A DNA stretch of 24,960 bases. Source: an uncultured Clostridia bacterium (lineage in GTDB: Bacteria > Bacillota > Clostridia > Oscillospirales > Oscillospiraceae). Below, in pieces: positions 6,444 through 15,594 of the stretch; position 1 is the first letter of the stretch, and every line of letters starts with the position of its first letter. The notes beneath the pieces are model-generated. The model saw only the letters and a list, made by a program, of their open reading frames with translations. It did no database searches and was not told where the DNA came from. The stretch is taken from assembly GCA_937907715.1 (NCBI GenBank), contig CALERM010000094.1, positions 1 to 24,960 on the forward strand, read 5' to 3'. A program made the translations under genes and the position numbers.

Positions 6444-8759
6444 ATGAGCATCGTAGGCAAAAGCGAGGTTCGTGTCGACGCCTTTGACAAGGCGACCGGC
6501 AGAACCAAATATTACGAAGACCGGATGCCGTCCGGCGCGCTCTATGCGCGAATCAAGCATTCCGAAATTGCCCATGGCTTCGTCAAATCCATCGATACCT
6601 CGGCGGCAGAGGCAATCGAGGGCGTCGTGAAGGTGCTGACGTGCTTTGATGTGCCGGACATTGCCTTCCCGACGGCAGGTCACCCGTGGTCCATGGACCC
6701 CGGGCATCAGGATACCGCCGACCGGCATTTGCTCAACCGCCATGTGCGCTACTACGGAGACGAAATTGCCGTCGTCATTGCGGAAAACGAGGTTGCCGCG
6801 ATGCAGGGCGTGCGCGCGCTCAAGGTCGAGTATGACGTGCTGCCGTTCGTGCTGGATGTGCAGAAGGCGATGGAGCCGGACGCACCGCAGATTCACGAGG
6901 AATGCCCCGGCAACGTCCTCAAGCACACGTCCATGGCAAAGGGCGACTACGACGAGGCAATCAAAGAGGAGGGCCTCATCAAGGTCGAGGGCTGGTATGA
7001 GACCCCGATGGTCCAGCACTGCCACATCGAAAACCACGGCTGCTTTGCCTACGCGGAAAACGGGCGCATCACGGTCGTTTCCTCGACGCAGATTCCGCAC
7101 ATCATCCGCCGCATTGTCGGTCAGGCGCTGGGCAGACCCTGGGCGGACATCCAGGTCATTAAGCCGTATATCGGCGGCGGCTTCGGCAACAAGCAGGACG
7201 CGCTGTATGAGCCGCTTTGCGCCTGGTGCTCCACGCAGGTTGGCGGACAGTGCGTCCGCATCGACTGCTCGCGCGAAGAGACCTTCATCTCCAACCGCGT
7301 GCGCCATGCCATCCGGTTCCATATCATCACGTGGCTTCACAAGGACGGCTCGATTGCCGCGCGCAAGATCGAGTGCTTCTCCAACCAGGGCGCTTATGCG
7401 TCTCACGGTCATTCCATTGTCGCCAAGGCGATGGGCTCGTTCCCGCAGATTTATCCGTGCGACAACGTGCAGGCGGACGCCTACACCGTCTATACCAACC
7501 GCCCCGTCGCAGGCGCGATGCGCGGCTACGGCATGCCGCAGGCGTCGTTTGCAGACGATGCGAACATTGAAGAGTGTGCGCTTGCCGTCGGCATGAATCC
7601 CATCGAGTACCGCAACAGATTCATCATGCCCAAGGGCTTTGAAGACGGCTTCTCACACAACGTCAACTACTATGACTCGTTCCGCGAGTGCATGGAAAAG
7701 GGTCGGGCAGCGATTGACTACGACCGGAAGCTCAAAGAATATCAGAACCAGACCGGACCTGTCCGCCGCGGCATCGGCATGGCAGCATTCTGGTATAACA
7801 CCGCGGTTTATCCGATTTCTCTGGAAACGTCGTCGAACCGCATGCAGCTGAACCTCGACGGTACAGTCACCATGCAGTGCGGCGAAACGGAAATCGGGCA
7901 GGGCGCAGACACCGCATACGCCCAGATGACGGCGGAGGTTGTGGGTCTGGCAAGCTACCGCGACGTGCATGTCGTTTCCTGCCAGGATACGGACATCACG
8001 CCCACGGGGCTCGGCGCATACGCCTCCCGGCAGACCTATGTCGCGGGCTTCTCCATCCGGCAGACGGGCGAGCTGCTCAAGAAGAAGATTCTCGCCTACG
8101 CTTCGAAGCTCACGCGCCAGATGGTCGAGAACATGGACATCCGGGACGGCAGCATCGTTCGCGTGATGGACGGCAAGGTGCTGATGAGCCTCAAGGAGCT
8201 GGCGATGACCGCGCAGTATAACGCCGCCGACTCCGAGCATATTACGGCAGAGTCCACCTATACCATCCGCAACAACGCCTATTCCTTCGGCTGCAGCTTT
8301 GCCGAGGTCGAGGTCGATATTCCGATGTGCAAGGTCAGGCTCCTGAATCTCGTGAATGTTCACGACTGCGGCAAGCTGATTAACCCGGCTTTGGCAGAGG
8401 CGCAGGTCCACGGCGGCATGTCGATGGCAATCGGCTACGGACTTTCCGAGCAGCTGCTGTTCGACGAGAAGACCGGCCGACCCCTGAATAACAATCTGCT
8501 CGACTACAAGCTCTCGACGTTCATGGATCACCCGGACCTGCAGGCGCTGTTCGTGGAAAATCCCGAGCCGACCTCGCCGTTCGGTACCAAGGCGCTCGGC
8601 GAACCGCCCGCCTGCTCCGGCGCGCCCGCCATCCGCAATGCGATTCTGCAGGCGACCGGCGTCGCGATTGACAAAACGCCCATCACGCCGCACGTGCTGT
8701 TTGCGGAGTTTACCAAAGCAGGACTCATTCACGATGACTGGGAGAAGGAGGGAACCTAA
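6444..8759 (+). CDS. xdhA: Xanthine-dehydrogenase-type molybdopterin-binding subunit
   Basis: The 771-aa large subunit of a three-part molybdenum hydroxylase, which inserts an oxygen atom from water into an aromatic heterocycle. Residues about 12-125 form the aldehyde oxidase/xanthine dehydrogenase a/b hammerhead domain and the rest binds the cofactor. Visible motifs are GGGFGNKQD (244-252), MRGYGMPQ (359-366, Arg360), GQGADTAYAQ (485-494), GAYASRQ (524-530) and LGEPP (718-722), where Glu720 is the expected catalytic base. Sizes and order of the three genes match the XdhA-XdhB-XdhC layout of E. coli. The usual substrate-binding Glu after GGGFG-x-K is Gln251 here, so xanthine or hypoxanthine is likely but not proven; other purines or nicotinate-type substrates remain possible. 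The ATG has GGAGG upstream. xdhB follows after 3 bases. Confidence 0.9.
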   Translation: MSIVGKSEVRVDAFDKATGRTKYYEDRMPSGALYARIKHSEIAHGFVKSIDTSAAEAIEGVVKVLTCFDVPDIAFPTAGHPWSMDPGHQDTADRHLLNRHVRYYGDEIAVVIAENEVAAMQGVRALKVEYDVLPFVLDVQKAMEPDAPQIHEECPGNVLKHTSMAKGDYDEAIKEEGLIKVEGWYETPMVQHCHIENHGCFAYAENGRITVVSSTQIPHIIRRIVGQALGRPWADIQVIKPYIGGGFGNKQDALYEPLCAWCSTQVGGQCVRIDCSREETFISNRVRHAIRFHIITWLHKDGSIAARKIECFSNQGAYASHGHSIVAKAMGSFPQIYPCDNVQADAYTVYTNRPVAGAMRGYGMPQASFADDANIEECALAVGMNPIEYRNRFIMPKGFEDGFSHNVNYYDSFRECMEKGRAAIDYDRKLKEYQNQTGPVRRGIGMAAFWYNTAVYPISLETSSNRMQLNLDGTVTMQCGETEIGQGADTAYAQMTAEVVGLASYRDVHVVSCQDTDITPTGLGAYASRQTYVAGFSIRQTGELLKKKILAYASKLTRQMVENMDIRDGSIVRVMDGKVLMSLKELAMTAQYNAADSEHITAESTYTIRNNAYSFGCSFAEVEVDIPMCKVRLLNLVNVHDCGKLINPALAEAQVHGGMSMAIGYGLSEQLLFDEKTGRPLNNNLLDYKLSTFMDHPDLQALFVENPEPTSPFGTKALGEPPACSGAPAIRNAILQATGVAIDKTPITPHVLFAEFTKAGLIHDDWEKEGT

Positions 8760-8762
8760 GCC

Positions 8763-9649
8763 ATGTATGATATGAAAGCGCTCTATGAGGCGGCGAGTGT
8801 CGAAAACGCCATCGAGCTGCGGCTCGCGCATCCGCAGGCCCAGATCATTGCCGGCGGCACGGACGTTCTCGTGCAGATGCGGGAAGGCAAGCGCGCAGGC
8901 AAGGAGCTGATCTCCATTCAGGCGCTCGATGAAATCCGCGGCATCTGTCTGGATGAAAACGAGGCAATCCGCATCGGAAGCCTCACGACCTTCTCCCACA
9001 TCACGCGCGACCCGATCATTCAGAAATATATCAATGTCCTCGGCGAAGCGGTCGACATGGTCGGCGGTCCCCAGATCCGCAACGCAGGCACCATCGGCGG
9101 CAACACCTGCAACGGCGTGACGTCGGCAGACTCTGCGTCCACCCTGCACGCCTGGGAGGCGATCATCGAACTGACCGGCAAAAACGGCAGGCGCTATCTT
9201 CCGATCAAGGACTTCTACATCAAAGCCGGCACCGTCGATATCAACGTCGCAGACGGCGAAATTCAGACGGCGATCATCATTCCGAAGGAATCCTACGACC
9301 GCACGGCGGGCTTCTATATCAAATACGCCATGCGAAACGCGATGGACATCGCAACGACCGGCTGCTCGGTCAACTGCCGGCTGTCTGCCGACAAGAAGAC
9401 CTTCGAGCGCGTGCGCATTGCCTACGGCGTTGCCGGTCCCGTTCCCATGCGCGTGCCGAGCGCGGAAGCAGCAATCAACGGCAAAGCAGTCACGATGGAA
9501 AACATCGAGGCGTTTTCCAGAACCGTTCTGGAGGACATTCATCCCAGAGATTCCTGGCGCGCCAGCAAAGCCTTCCGGCAGCACATTGCGGTCGAAATGG
9601 CGAAGCGCTGCCTGATCGAATCGGTCAAACGCTGCGGAGGTGACGTGTA

Positions 9650-9650
<1 letters not shown>
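8763..9650 (+). CDS. xdhB: Xanthine-dehydrogenase-type FAD-binding subunit
   Basis: The 295-aa FAD subunit (CO-dehydrogenase flavoprotein family) that passes electrons from the iron-sulphur subunit to an acceptor such as NAD+. FAD-binding signatures are IAGGTDVLVQMREG (29-42) and IRNAGTIGGNTCNG (105-118); the C-terminal part from about residue 180 is the CO_deh_flav_C domain. The length is standard for a separate subunit. AAGGAGGG lies upstream of the ATG at 8763, and the stop codon overlaps the xdhC ATG by one base, so translation is coupled. Confidence 0.92.
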
Positions 9651-10156
<506 letters not shown>

Positions 10157-10160
10157 ATCG

Positions 10161-10191
10161 AGCGCCTCGGACGAAAGTCCGGGGCGCTTTG
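10161..10191. terminator. Terminator between xdhC and the nucleoside hydrolase gene
   Basis: A 12-bp stem with one T-G pair, AGCGCCTCGGAC (10161-10172) and GTCCGGGGCGCT (10177-10188), with a GAAA tetraloop. The T-run after it is short (TTT), so ending may be incomplete. It lies between convergent genes. Confidence 0.65.
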
Positions 10192-10195
10192 CGTC

Positions 10196-11119
10196 TCAAT
10201 GTGCGGCTACAACCTGCTTCATCACGGAAAGAATTTCGTCTCTTACCGCCTGCGCGTCGCAGCTCGTCGCGGCAAGGCAGGTATCGCCCGCTTCCGGGAC
10301 CGTCTGCCCCAGATGCTCGCCATCAATCAGACAGACCTCGATCCGGCAGGGCTGGCAGGAAAACAGCTCCGGCTTCCAGAGATAGACTGCGCTGATGGCG
10401 TCGTGAATGATCATGCCGTCTATATTATGAACCTGCTTGTAGACATCCGAATAGTCCGTCAGCATCGCGGGGACAAGCCGCCCGAGCGTCGTATCTGCGT
10501 GCAGAAGCCCGATATCCGCGCGCGGCTGCAGGCAGCAGTTCGTCGCGTCGAGCCCGATCATGACGGTCTTCACGCCGCTGGAGAAAACGACCTGCGCCGC
10601 CTCGGGGTCTGCGACGATGTTGAACTCGGCATATTTTGTCGCATTGCCCGCGTGAATGCCGCCGCCCATAACGATGATGCGCGCAATTTTGTTTGCGGCA
10701 TCCGGCGATTTCTGAAGCGCCAGCGCGACGTCCGTCAGCGGACCGAGCGAGAGGATTTCGAGCCTTCCCGCGTATTTTTCCGCCATTTGCAAAATGAAAT
10801 CCGCGCCGCTTGCTGCAAGGGGCGCGCCCTTTGCGTAAAGCTCTGTGGATTTTCCAAGACCGCTTTTGCCGTGGATGTTGCTGGCAGAGCGCGCCGGGCG
10901 CACCAGCGGCTTTGCGCTTCCGGCAAGGACGGGAATATCCGTTCTGCCGTTTAATTCGCACGCGAGCAGCGCGTTGTTGACCGTCACGTCAAGCCCCACG
11001 TTTCCGCTCAGTGCAATCATGCCGAGTACGTCGAATTCCGGGCGCGCGAGGACCATGCTCAGCGCGATAAAATCGTCAATGCCGGGGTCGGTACAGAGTA
11101 AAAGCGGTCGTTTTTCCAT
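10196..11119 (-). CDS. Nucleoside hydrolase (inosine-uridine preferring family)
   Basis: A 307-aa enzyme of the calcium-dependent nucleoside N-ribohydrolase family, which splits ribonucleosides into ribose and base. Family features: DPGIDD (11-16), SGN (38-40), IHGKSGLG (82-89), MGGGIHAGNATKYAEFN (151-167) followed by DPEAA, and HDAISAVYL (239-247) with the conserved His-Asp pair. One oddity: the N-terminal motif is normally D-x-D-PG-x-DD, but here the first Asp is Cys9 (CTDPGIDD); the calcium ligands Asp11 and Asp16 remain. AGGAGG lies 7 bases before the ATG. The base preference is unknown. Its position next to the xanthine-dehydrogenase-like operon suggests it could supply purine bases, but it has its own promoter. 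Confidence 0.88.
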   Translation of the reverse strand: MEKRPLLLCTDPGIDDFIALSMVLARPEFDVLGMIALSGNVGLDVTVNNALLACELNGRTDIPVLAGSAKPLVRPARSASNIHGKSGLGKSTELYAKGAPLAASGADFILQMAEKYAGRLEILSLGPLTDVALALQKSPDAANKIARIIVMGGGIHAGNATKYAEFNIVADPEAAQVVFSSGVKTVMIGLDATNCCLQPRADIGLLHADTTLGRLVPAMLTDYSDVYKQVHNIDGMIIHDAISAVYLWKPELFSCQPCRIEVCLIDGEHLGQTVPEAGDTCLAATSCDAQAVRDEILSVMKQVVAAH

Positions 11120-11170
11120 GAAACTGCCTCCTGCTTCGACTTTTTAGGGTGTATGCTTCCAACTGCCAAT

Positions 11171-11198
11171 ATTGTATCACAGCCGGAGCAAAAAGCAA
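11171..11198 (-). promoter_or_regulatory. Promoter of the nucleoside hydrolase gene
   Basis: On the minus strand: TTGCTT (11193-11198), 16 bases, TACAAT (11171-11176), lying in the short gap after the aspartate kinase gene. This suggests independent expression, though read-through from upstream is possible because no terminator is seen in the gap. Confidence 0.5.
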
Positions 11199-11202
11199 GC
11201 GC

Positions 11203-12492
11203 TCAGGAAAATGCGGCTGCGTATGCCGCGCGCAGCGCGGTTTCGTACTGGCTGTCGTTGACGCACAGCAGCGCGCCCGGCGGCGTCTGGACCAGATGGT
11301 GGACCGGAACGCCGGCAGCTTCCATTGCTGCGGCAAGCTTCGGCACCTCCCGCGTTGTCCGGCAGAGCGCCAGCAGCGCCGCCAGATTCTCCCGCAGCTT
11401 TACCCGCGCGCCGGGAAGGAGCCTGCGCACCTCGTCGCACGCGGCATGCAGCGCATCCTGCCCCGGCTTTGCGATCAGCAGCAGGCACAGTCCCTCCACG
11501 CCCTGCGAGCTGTGGAACACTTCCACGCCGCGCTGCGTAAGACATGCGCGCACAAGCGTGTCTGCGTCTGCGCGCGCCTCCTCCCGGAACAAAATGCGCA
11601 GCATCGACACACCCCGCCGTCCCGCAAAGCCGACCACGCCTGTTTCCTCTAAACCGGCGCCGGCTTCAAAGCCGATGCGCGTGCCGGGAAGATTTGGCGC
11701 GAAGGTCGAGCGGATTTGCAGCGGAATCTGCGCGGCGCGCACGGGTGCAACCGCGCTCTCATGCAGCACCTGCGTTCCGGCGCCCGACAAAAGCTGCAGC
11801 TCCGGGTAGCTGAGCGAGGCAATCGGCGCAGGATTTTTGACGATGCGCGGATCGGCAGCCAGAATGCCCGGCACATCCGTCCAGTTTTCATATACGTCTG
11901 CGTGCAGCGCCGCAGCGGCAAGGCTTCCTGTGATATCGGAGCCTCCGCGCGAGAAGGTATGGATGCGCCCGTCGGGCAGTGCCCCGTAAAACCCCGGCGT
12001 GACGATCTTCCGCCCGTCGGCAAGAGACGAGAGCGCCGCATAGGAAGCGTCGGTCAGCACGTTTCCGGCGTAGTCAAATTGCAGCCAGCTTGCCGCGTCG
12101 ACAAACGAAAAGCCGAGATACGCCGCCATCAGCTTCGCCGAAAGATTCTCTCCGCGCGAGGCAAGAAAGTCCGCGCTCGTCCGGGGAGAAAGATTCTCAT
12201 AGATGGCGTCCAGCTCGTCTTCGATGGGGAAGTCAATCGCGCACTCGTCGCGGATGGCGAGATAGCGCCCGGCAATTTTGCGCCAGAGCTCCCAGCACGG
12301 CACACCGTAGCGCAGGTGCGCGTGGCAGAGATAGAGCAGATCGGTAATTTTATGGTCATCGGCGTGGCGCTTTCCCGCGGCGGAGACGACAATCACGCGC
12401 CGGGCAATATCGCCGGTCACAATCTCCCGTACCTGCTGCCATGCTGCTGCGCAGGAAAGAGACGAGCCGCCGAACTTTGCAATTGCAAGCAT
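11203..12492 (-). CDS. Aspartate kinase
   Basis: Phosphorylates aspartate in the first step towards lysine (and diaminopimelate), threonine and methionine. The 429-aa protein has the kinase start AKFGGSSL (5-12), SRGENLSAKL, the TPGFYG and SRGGSDITGSL segments, ENWTDVPGI, and two C-terminal ACT-type regulatory domains from about residue 285, where feedback inhibition would act. I chose ATG at 12492 rather than the in-frame GTG at 12501 because GAGGTG (12499-12504) is well placed for the ATG and would overlap the GTG. The gene stands alone with its own promoter. Which amino acid inhibits it cannot be told from sequence; no dehydrogenase partner gene is nearby. Confidence 0.93.
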   Translation of the reverse strand: MLAIAKFGGSSLSCAAAWQQVREIVTGDIARRVIVVSAAGKRHADDHKITDLLYLCHAHLRYGVPCWELWRKIAGRYLAIRDECAIDFPIEDELDAIYENLSPRTSADFLASRGENLSAKLMAAYLGFSFVDAASWLQFDYAGNVLTDASYAALSSLADGRKIVTPGFYGALPDGRIHTFSRGGSDITGSLAAAALHADVYENWTDVPGILAADPRIVKNPAPIASLSYPELQLLSGAGTQVLHESAVAPVRAAQIPLQIRSTFAPNLPGTRIGFEAGAGLEETGVVGFAGRRGVSMLRILFREEARADADTLVRACLTQRGVEVFHSSQGVEGLCLLLIAKPGQDALHAACDEVRRLLPGARVKLRENLAALLALCRTTREVPKLAAAMEAAGVPVHHLVQTPPGALLCVNDSQYETALRAAYAAAFS

Positions 12493-12539
12493 CAGCTTCA
12501 CCTCATAATCTGGTTTGCAGCGAAATCCTTCGCTGGACC

Positions 12540-12569
12540 ATTCTATGAAAAAGCAGCCCGATTTGACAA
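12540..12569 (-). promoter_or_regulatory. Promoter of the aspartate kinase gene
   Basis: On the minus strand: TTGTCA (12564-12569), 18 bases, TAGAAT (12540-12545), both near consensus, about 48 bases before the start codon. No lysine riboswitch can fit in so short a leader. Confidence 0.6.
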
Positions 12570-12613
12570 AAGCCGCCGAAGAATCCTCCAGACCAAAAGT
12601 GTTTGCCGCGCCG

Positions 12614-12648
12614 AAAAGCCGCGCCCCGGATTCCGGGGCGCGGCTTTG
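12614..12648 (-). terminator. Terminator of csoR-copA
   Basis: A perfect 15-bp stem, AAAGCCGCGCCCCGG (12615-12629) with CCGGGGCGCGGCTTT (12633-12647), and a 3-base loop, just after the copA stop. The minus-strand T-run (CTTTTC) is short but the stem is very GC-rich. It separates copA from the aspartate kinase promoter. Confidence 0.8.
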
Positions 12649-12663
12649 CTTGAATTGCTACGC

Positions 12664-12873
12664 TTATTCGATGCCGGTCACAGGATAATCCTGCGCTTCG
12701 ACTGCCTGCTTGAGGGTCTCGTCTGCAACGTCCTTCGAGAGCGTTACAACTGCGGTGCCCGTCTCGTGGCTGACAAGCGCTTCGTCCACACCGTCGACCG
12801 CTTCGAGCGCCTTCTTGACTCTTGCCTCACAATGCCCGCACATCATGCCGGTAATATGCATCGTTTTTTTCAT
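12664..12873 (-). CDS. copZ: Possible separate CopZ copper chaperone from an internal start in copA
   Basis: Within copA, in the same frame, codon 775 is an ATG preceded by AAGGAGG (12885-12891) at 11 bases. Starting there gives exactly 69 residues (MKKTMHITGMMCGHCEARV...), the usual size of free CopZ, with its CxxC motif at residues 12-15. The site is encoded by the linker codons for Lys-Glu-Glu. If used, the operon makes both a CopA-CopZ fusion and free CopZ, comparable in outcome to the CopA(Z) product that E. coli makes by frameshifting. Internal initiation is inferred; the spacing is somewhat long. Confidence 0.45.
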   Translation of the reverse strand: MKKTMHITGMMCGHCEARVKKALEAVDGVDEALVSHETGTAVVTLSKDVADETLKQAVEAQDYPVTGIE

Positions 12874-15195
12874 GACTTCTGGTTCCTCCTTCGTTCTTGC
12901 AACAGACGTCTGTTTGTTGTGTCTCTTATGGTCATGCCGCGCGTCGCGCAGCTTGAAGAGATTGAGCCTCAAGGCATTCGACACCACGCAGAAGCTCGAC
13001 AGGCTCATAGCCGCCGCGCCGAACATGGGGTTCAGCGTCAGCCCCAGCGGGATGAACACACCCGCTGCGAGCGGAATGCCGATGGTGTTGTAGAAAAACG
13101 CCCAGAACAGGTTTTCGTGGATGTTCCGGAGAGTCGCGCGGCTTAAGCGGATTGCCGCCGGAACGTCGAGCAGGCGGCTTTTCATCAGGACCACATCCGC
13201 CGCGTCGATGGCGACGTCGGTGCCGGCGCCGATGGCAACGCCGATGTCGGCTCTCGTCAGAGCGGGCGCGTCGTTGATGCCGTCGCCGACCATTGCAACC
13301 TTGCCCTGTGTCCTGAGCTTGCGAATCTCCAGCTCCTTGCCCTCCGGCAAAACGCCCGCAATGACCTCGTCGACGCCTGCCTGACGGCCGATTGCCTTCG
13401 CCGTCCGCTCGTTATCGCCCGTGAGCATGACGACGCGGATGCCCATGTTCTGAAGCTCGCGCACCGCCTGCGGGCTGTCTTCCTTGATCACGTCCGCCAC
13501 GGCAACCACGCCGAGCAGCTTGCCGTCCAGACTGAAATACAAGGGCGTCTTGCCCGCGTCGCTGCAGGTTTGCGCCTGCTGTTTGATCGGCGCGGGAATC
13601 TGCGCCTGCGCGCCGATGAAGATGTCGTTGCCGCCGCAAAGAGGTCTTCCGTCAAGGCTTGCTCTCAAACCGTTTCCGGGCAGCGCCTGAAATTCCGTCA
13701 CATCAAGCGGCGAAAGCTTGCGTTCAAGCGCACGCTTTAAAATTGCCTTTGCCAGCGGATGCTCGCTCTTCTGCTCCAGAGAAACGGCGCAGGACAGAAG
13801 CTCGTCTTCCGATACGCCCGCTGCCGGGAGAAGATCCGTCACCGCAGGCTCGCCGGAGGTGATGGTGCCGGTTTTGTCGAGCGCGACGATCTGAATCCTG
13901 CCGGTTTCCTCCAGACTTGCCGCCGTCTTGAAGAGAATGCCGTTCTTTGCGCCAAGACCGCTGCCGACCATGATCGCAACCGGCGTCGCTAAGCCTAACG
14001 CGCACGGGCAGCTGATGACCAGCACCGAAATGCCGCGCGCCAGACTGTAGCCGAAGGGCTTTCCGATCAGCAGCCAGACAATCGTCGTGACAACCGCGAT
14101 CGAAATGACTGCCGGGACAAAAATGCCGGAGACCTTGTCGGCAATTTTGGCAATCGGCGCTTTGGTTGCCGCCGCGTCGGAGACCATCCGGATGATCTGC
14201 GAGAGCGTTGTGTCCTGCCCGACGCGCGTGGCGCGGCAGGTCAGAAAGCCGGACTGGTTGACCGTTGCGGCAGAGACGGTGTCGCCGGGGGCTTTGTCGG
14301 CGGGGATGCTCTCACCGGTGAGCGCCGCCTCGTTGACCGCGCTTATGCCATCGAGCACCACGCCGTCGACCGGGATACTCTCGCCCGGGCGGACGACGAA
14401 GGTGTCGCCGGACTGCACCTGCTCGATGGGGACGGTTTCTTCCTTGCCGTCTCTTACAACCGTCGCCGTTTTGGGCGCCAGCTTCATGAGACTCTTCAGA
14501 GCGTCCGTCGTCTTGCCCTTCGAGCGTGCCTCCAGCATCTTGCCGACGGTGATGAGCGTCAGAATCATGGCGGCGGACTCAAAATAGAAGTCCATCATAT
14601 CATCCATGACCGCGTCCATATCGCCCCGGACCTGCGCGCCGGTCATGGCAAACAGCGCATAGGTGCTGTACAGGAATGCGGCGCTTGCGCCCAGCGCAAC
14701 AAGCGTGTCCATATTGGGCGCGCGGTTCCACAGCGCCTTGAAGCCGCTGATGAAGAAGCGCTGGTTGATCACCATGACGATGACCGTCAGCAAAAGCTGT
14801 GTCAGACCCATCGCCACGTGGTTATCAGTGTAGAAGCTTGGCAGCGGCCAGCCCCACATCATATGTCCCATGGAAAAATACATCAGCACCAGCAAAAAGC
14901 CCAGCGACCAGAACAGCCTTCTTTTGAGCTTCGGCGTTTCATGATCTTCCAGCTGCTTTTCCGCCTCCTGCATGCTGACCTGCGCCTGCGCGCCCGCGCC
15001 CTTCTCGCTTGCGCCGTAGCCCGCCTGCTCGACGGCGCGGATGATTTCTGCCGGGCTTGCCGTTCCGTCCACGCCCATGGAATTTGTCAGCAGACTCACC
15101 GAGCAGCTTGTCACGCCCGGCACCTTGCTGACCGCCTTTTCCACCCGCGCAGAGCATGCCGCGCAGCTCATGCCCGTCACATTGTACTGTTTCAT
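12664..15195 (-). CDS. copA: Copper-exporting P1B ATPase with fused C-terminal CopZ-like domain
   Basis: An 843-aa P-type ATPase that exports Cu(I) across the membrane. Domains in order: N-terminal metal-binding HMA (CAAC, 11-14); first membrane helices (about 95-220); actuator with TGES (293-296); CPC (396-398) in the copper channel; DKTGT (440-444) with phosphorylated Asp440; SEHPL (477-481); GDGINDAP (637-644); and the last helices with FYN and MSLSS. A Lys/Arg/His-rich linker (about 750-774) then joins a second HMA domain (CGHC, 786-789) that looks like an entire CopZ chaperone. ATG at 15195 is chosen for the GAGGTG before it; the upstream in-frame start at 15234 lacks one. Most Firmicutes carry copZ as a separate gene, so the fusion is unusual. 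It lies 52 bases after csoR, in the same operon. Confidence 0.94.
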   Translation of the reverse strand: MKQYNVTGMSCAACSARVEKAVSKVPGVTSCSVSLLTNSMGVDGTASPAEIIRAVEQAGYGASEKGAGAQAQVSMQEAEKQLEDHETPKLKRRLFWSLGFLLVLMYFSMGHMMWGWPLPSFYTDNHVAMGLTQLLLTVIVMVINQRFFISGFKALWNRAPNMDTLVALGASAAFLYSTYALFAMTGAQVRGDMDAVMDDMMDFYFESAAMILTLITVGKMLEARSKGKTTDALKSLMKLAPKTATVVRDGKEETVPIEQVQSGDTFVVRPGESIPVDGVVLDGISAVNEAALTGESIPADKAPGDTVSAATVNQSGFLTCRATRVGQDTTLSQIIRMVSDAAATKAPIAKIADKVSGIFVPAVISIAVVTTIVWLLIGKPFGYSLARGISVLVISCPCALGLATPVAIMVGSGLGAKNGILFKTAASLEETGRIQIVALDKTGTITSGEPAVTDLLPAAGVSEDELLSCAVSLEQKSEHPLAKAILKRALERKLSPLDVTEFQALPGNGLRASLDGRPLCGGNDIFIGAQAQIPAPIKQQAQTCSDAGKTPLYFSLDGKLLGVVAVADVIKEDSPQAVRELQNMGIRVVMLTGDNERTAKAIGRQAGVDEVIAGVLPEGKELEIRKLRTQGKVAMVGDGINDAPALTRADIGVAIGAGTDVAIDAADVVLMKSRLLDVPAAIRLSRATLRNIHENLFWAFFYNTIGIPLAAGVFIPLGLTLNPMFGAAAMSLSSFCVVSNALRLNLFKLRDARHDHKRHNKQTSVARTKEEPEVMKKTMHITGMMCGHCEARVKKALEAVDGVDEALVSHETGTAVVTLSKDVADETLKQAVEAQDYPVTGIE

Positions 15196-15247
15196 GCTTA
15201 CACCTCTTTGACCTGTCTTGCCTGCCGGTAGCATGCCCGGCTTTTGC

Positions 15248-15556
15248 CTATTTCATCAGCTTTTGTAATGTCGCGACCAGCTCGTCGATTACCTCGTCGT
15301 GTCCGGCGCGGATATCGTCTGCCACGCACGAGCGCAGATGGCTTGCCAGCAGTTCCTTGTTAAACGCATTGAGCGCCGCGTTCGCCGCCGCCGACTGCAC
15401 CAGAATATCGGGACAGTATGCCCCGTTTTCCACCATGCTGCGGATGCCGCGGATCTGACCTTCGATGCGGCTGAGCCGGTTGATGAGCTTCCTGTATTCC
15501 TCCGGCGAGCGCTCCTTTTTGCGCTGCGAACACATCGGACAGTTTCGTTCTTCCAT
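15248..15556 (-). CDS. csoR: CsoR-family copper-sensing repressor
   Basis: A 102-aa all-helical repressor of the CsoR/RcnR (DUF156) family. The Cu(I) ligand set Cys-His-Cys is complete: C48 in GAYCPDIL, and H73 and C77 in SHLRSC. The RLSRIEGQIRGI stretch (27-38) is typical of the first helix. A short N-terminal extension with two further cysteines (C6, C9) precedes the core and could bind metal, but this is speculative. AAGGAGG lies before the ATG. It is the first gene of csoR-copA, and two palindromic operator candidates lie in its promoter, so it should repress its own operon until copper rises. Confidence 0.93.
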   Translation of the reverse strand: MEERNCPMCSQRKKERSPEEYRKLINRLSRIEGQIRGIRSMVENGAYCPDILVQSAAANAALNAFNKELLASHLRSCVADDIRAGHDEVIDELVATLQKLMK

Positions 15557-15573
15557 CCTGCATCCTCCTTAAA

Positions 15574-15590
15574 ATACCCCCTTAGGGTAT
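15574..15590. promoter_or_regulatory. CsoR operator A (around the start point)
   Basis: ATACCCCCTTAGGGTAT is a G/C-tract pseudo-palindrome with flanking A/T, as in known CsoR operators. It lies just downstream of the -10, over or near the transcription start, and close to the csoR ribosome binding site. Confidence 0.8.
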
Positions 15591-15594
15591 CTTC

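Noticed and set aside
11716..13146. A 476-codon open frame on the plus strand over the aspartate kinase and copA 3' end
   Set aside because: It crosses two genes and the copA terminator; it has no family features.
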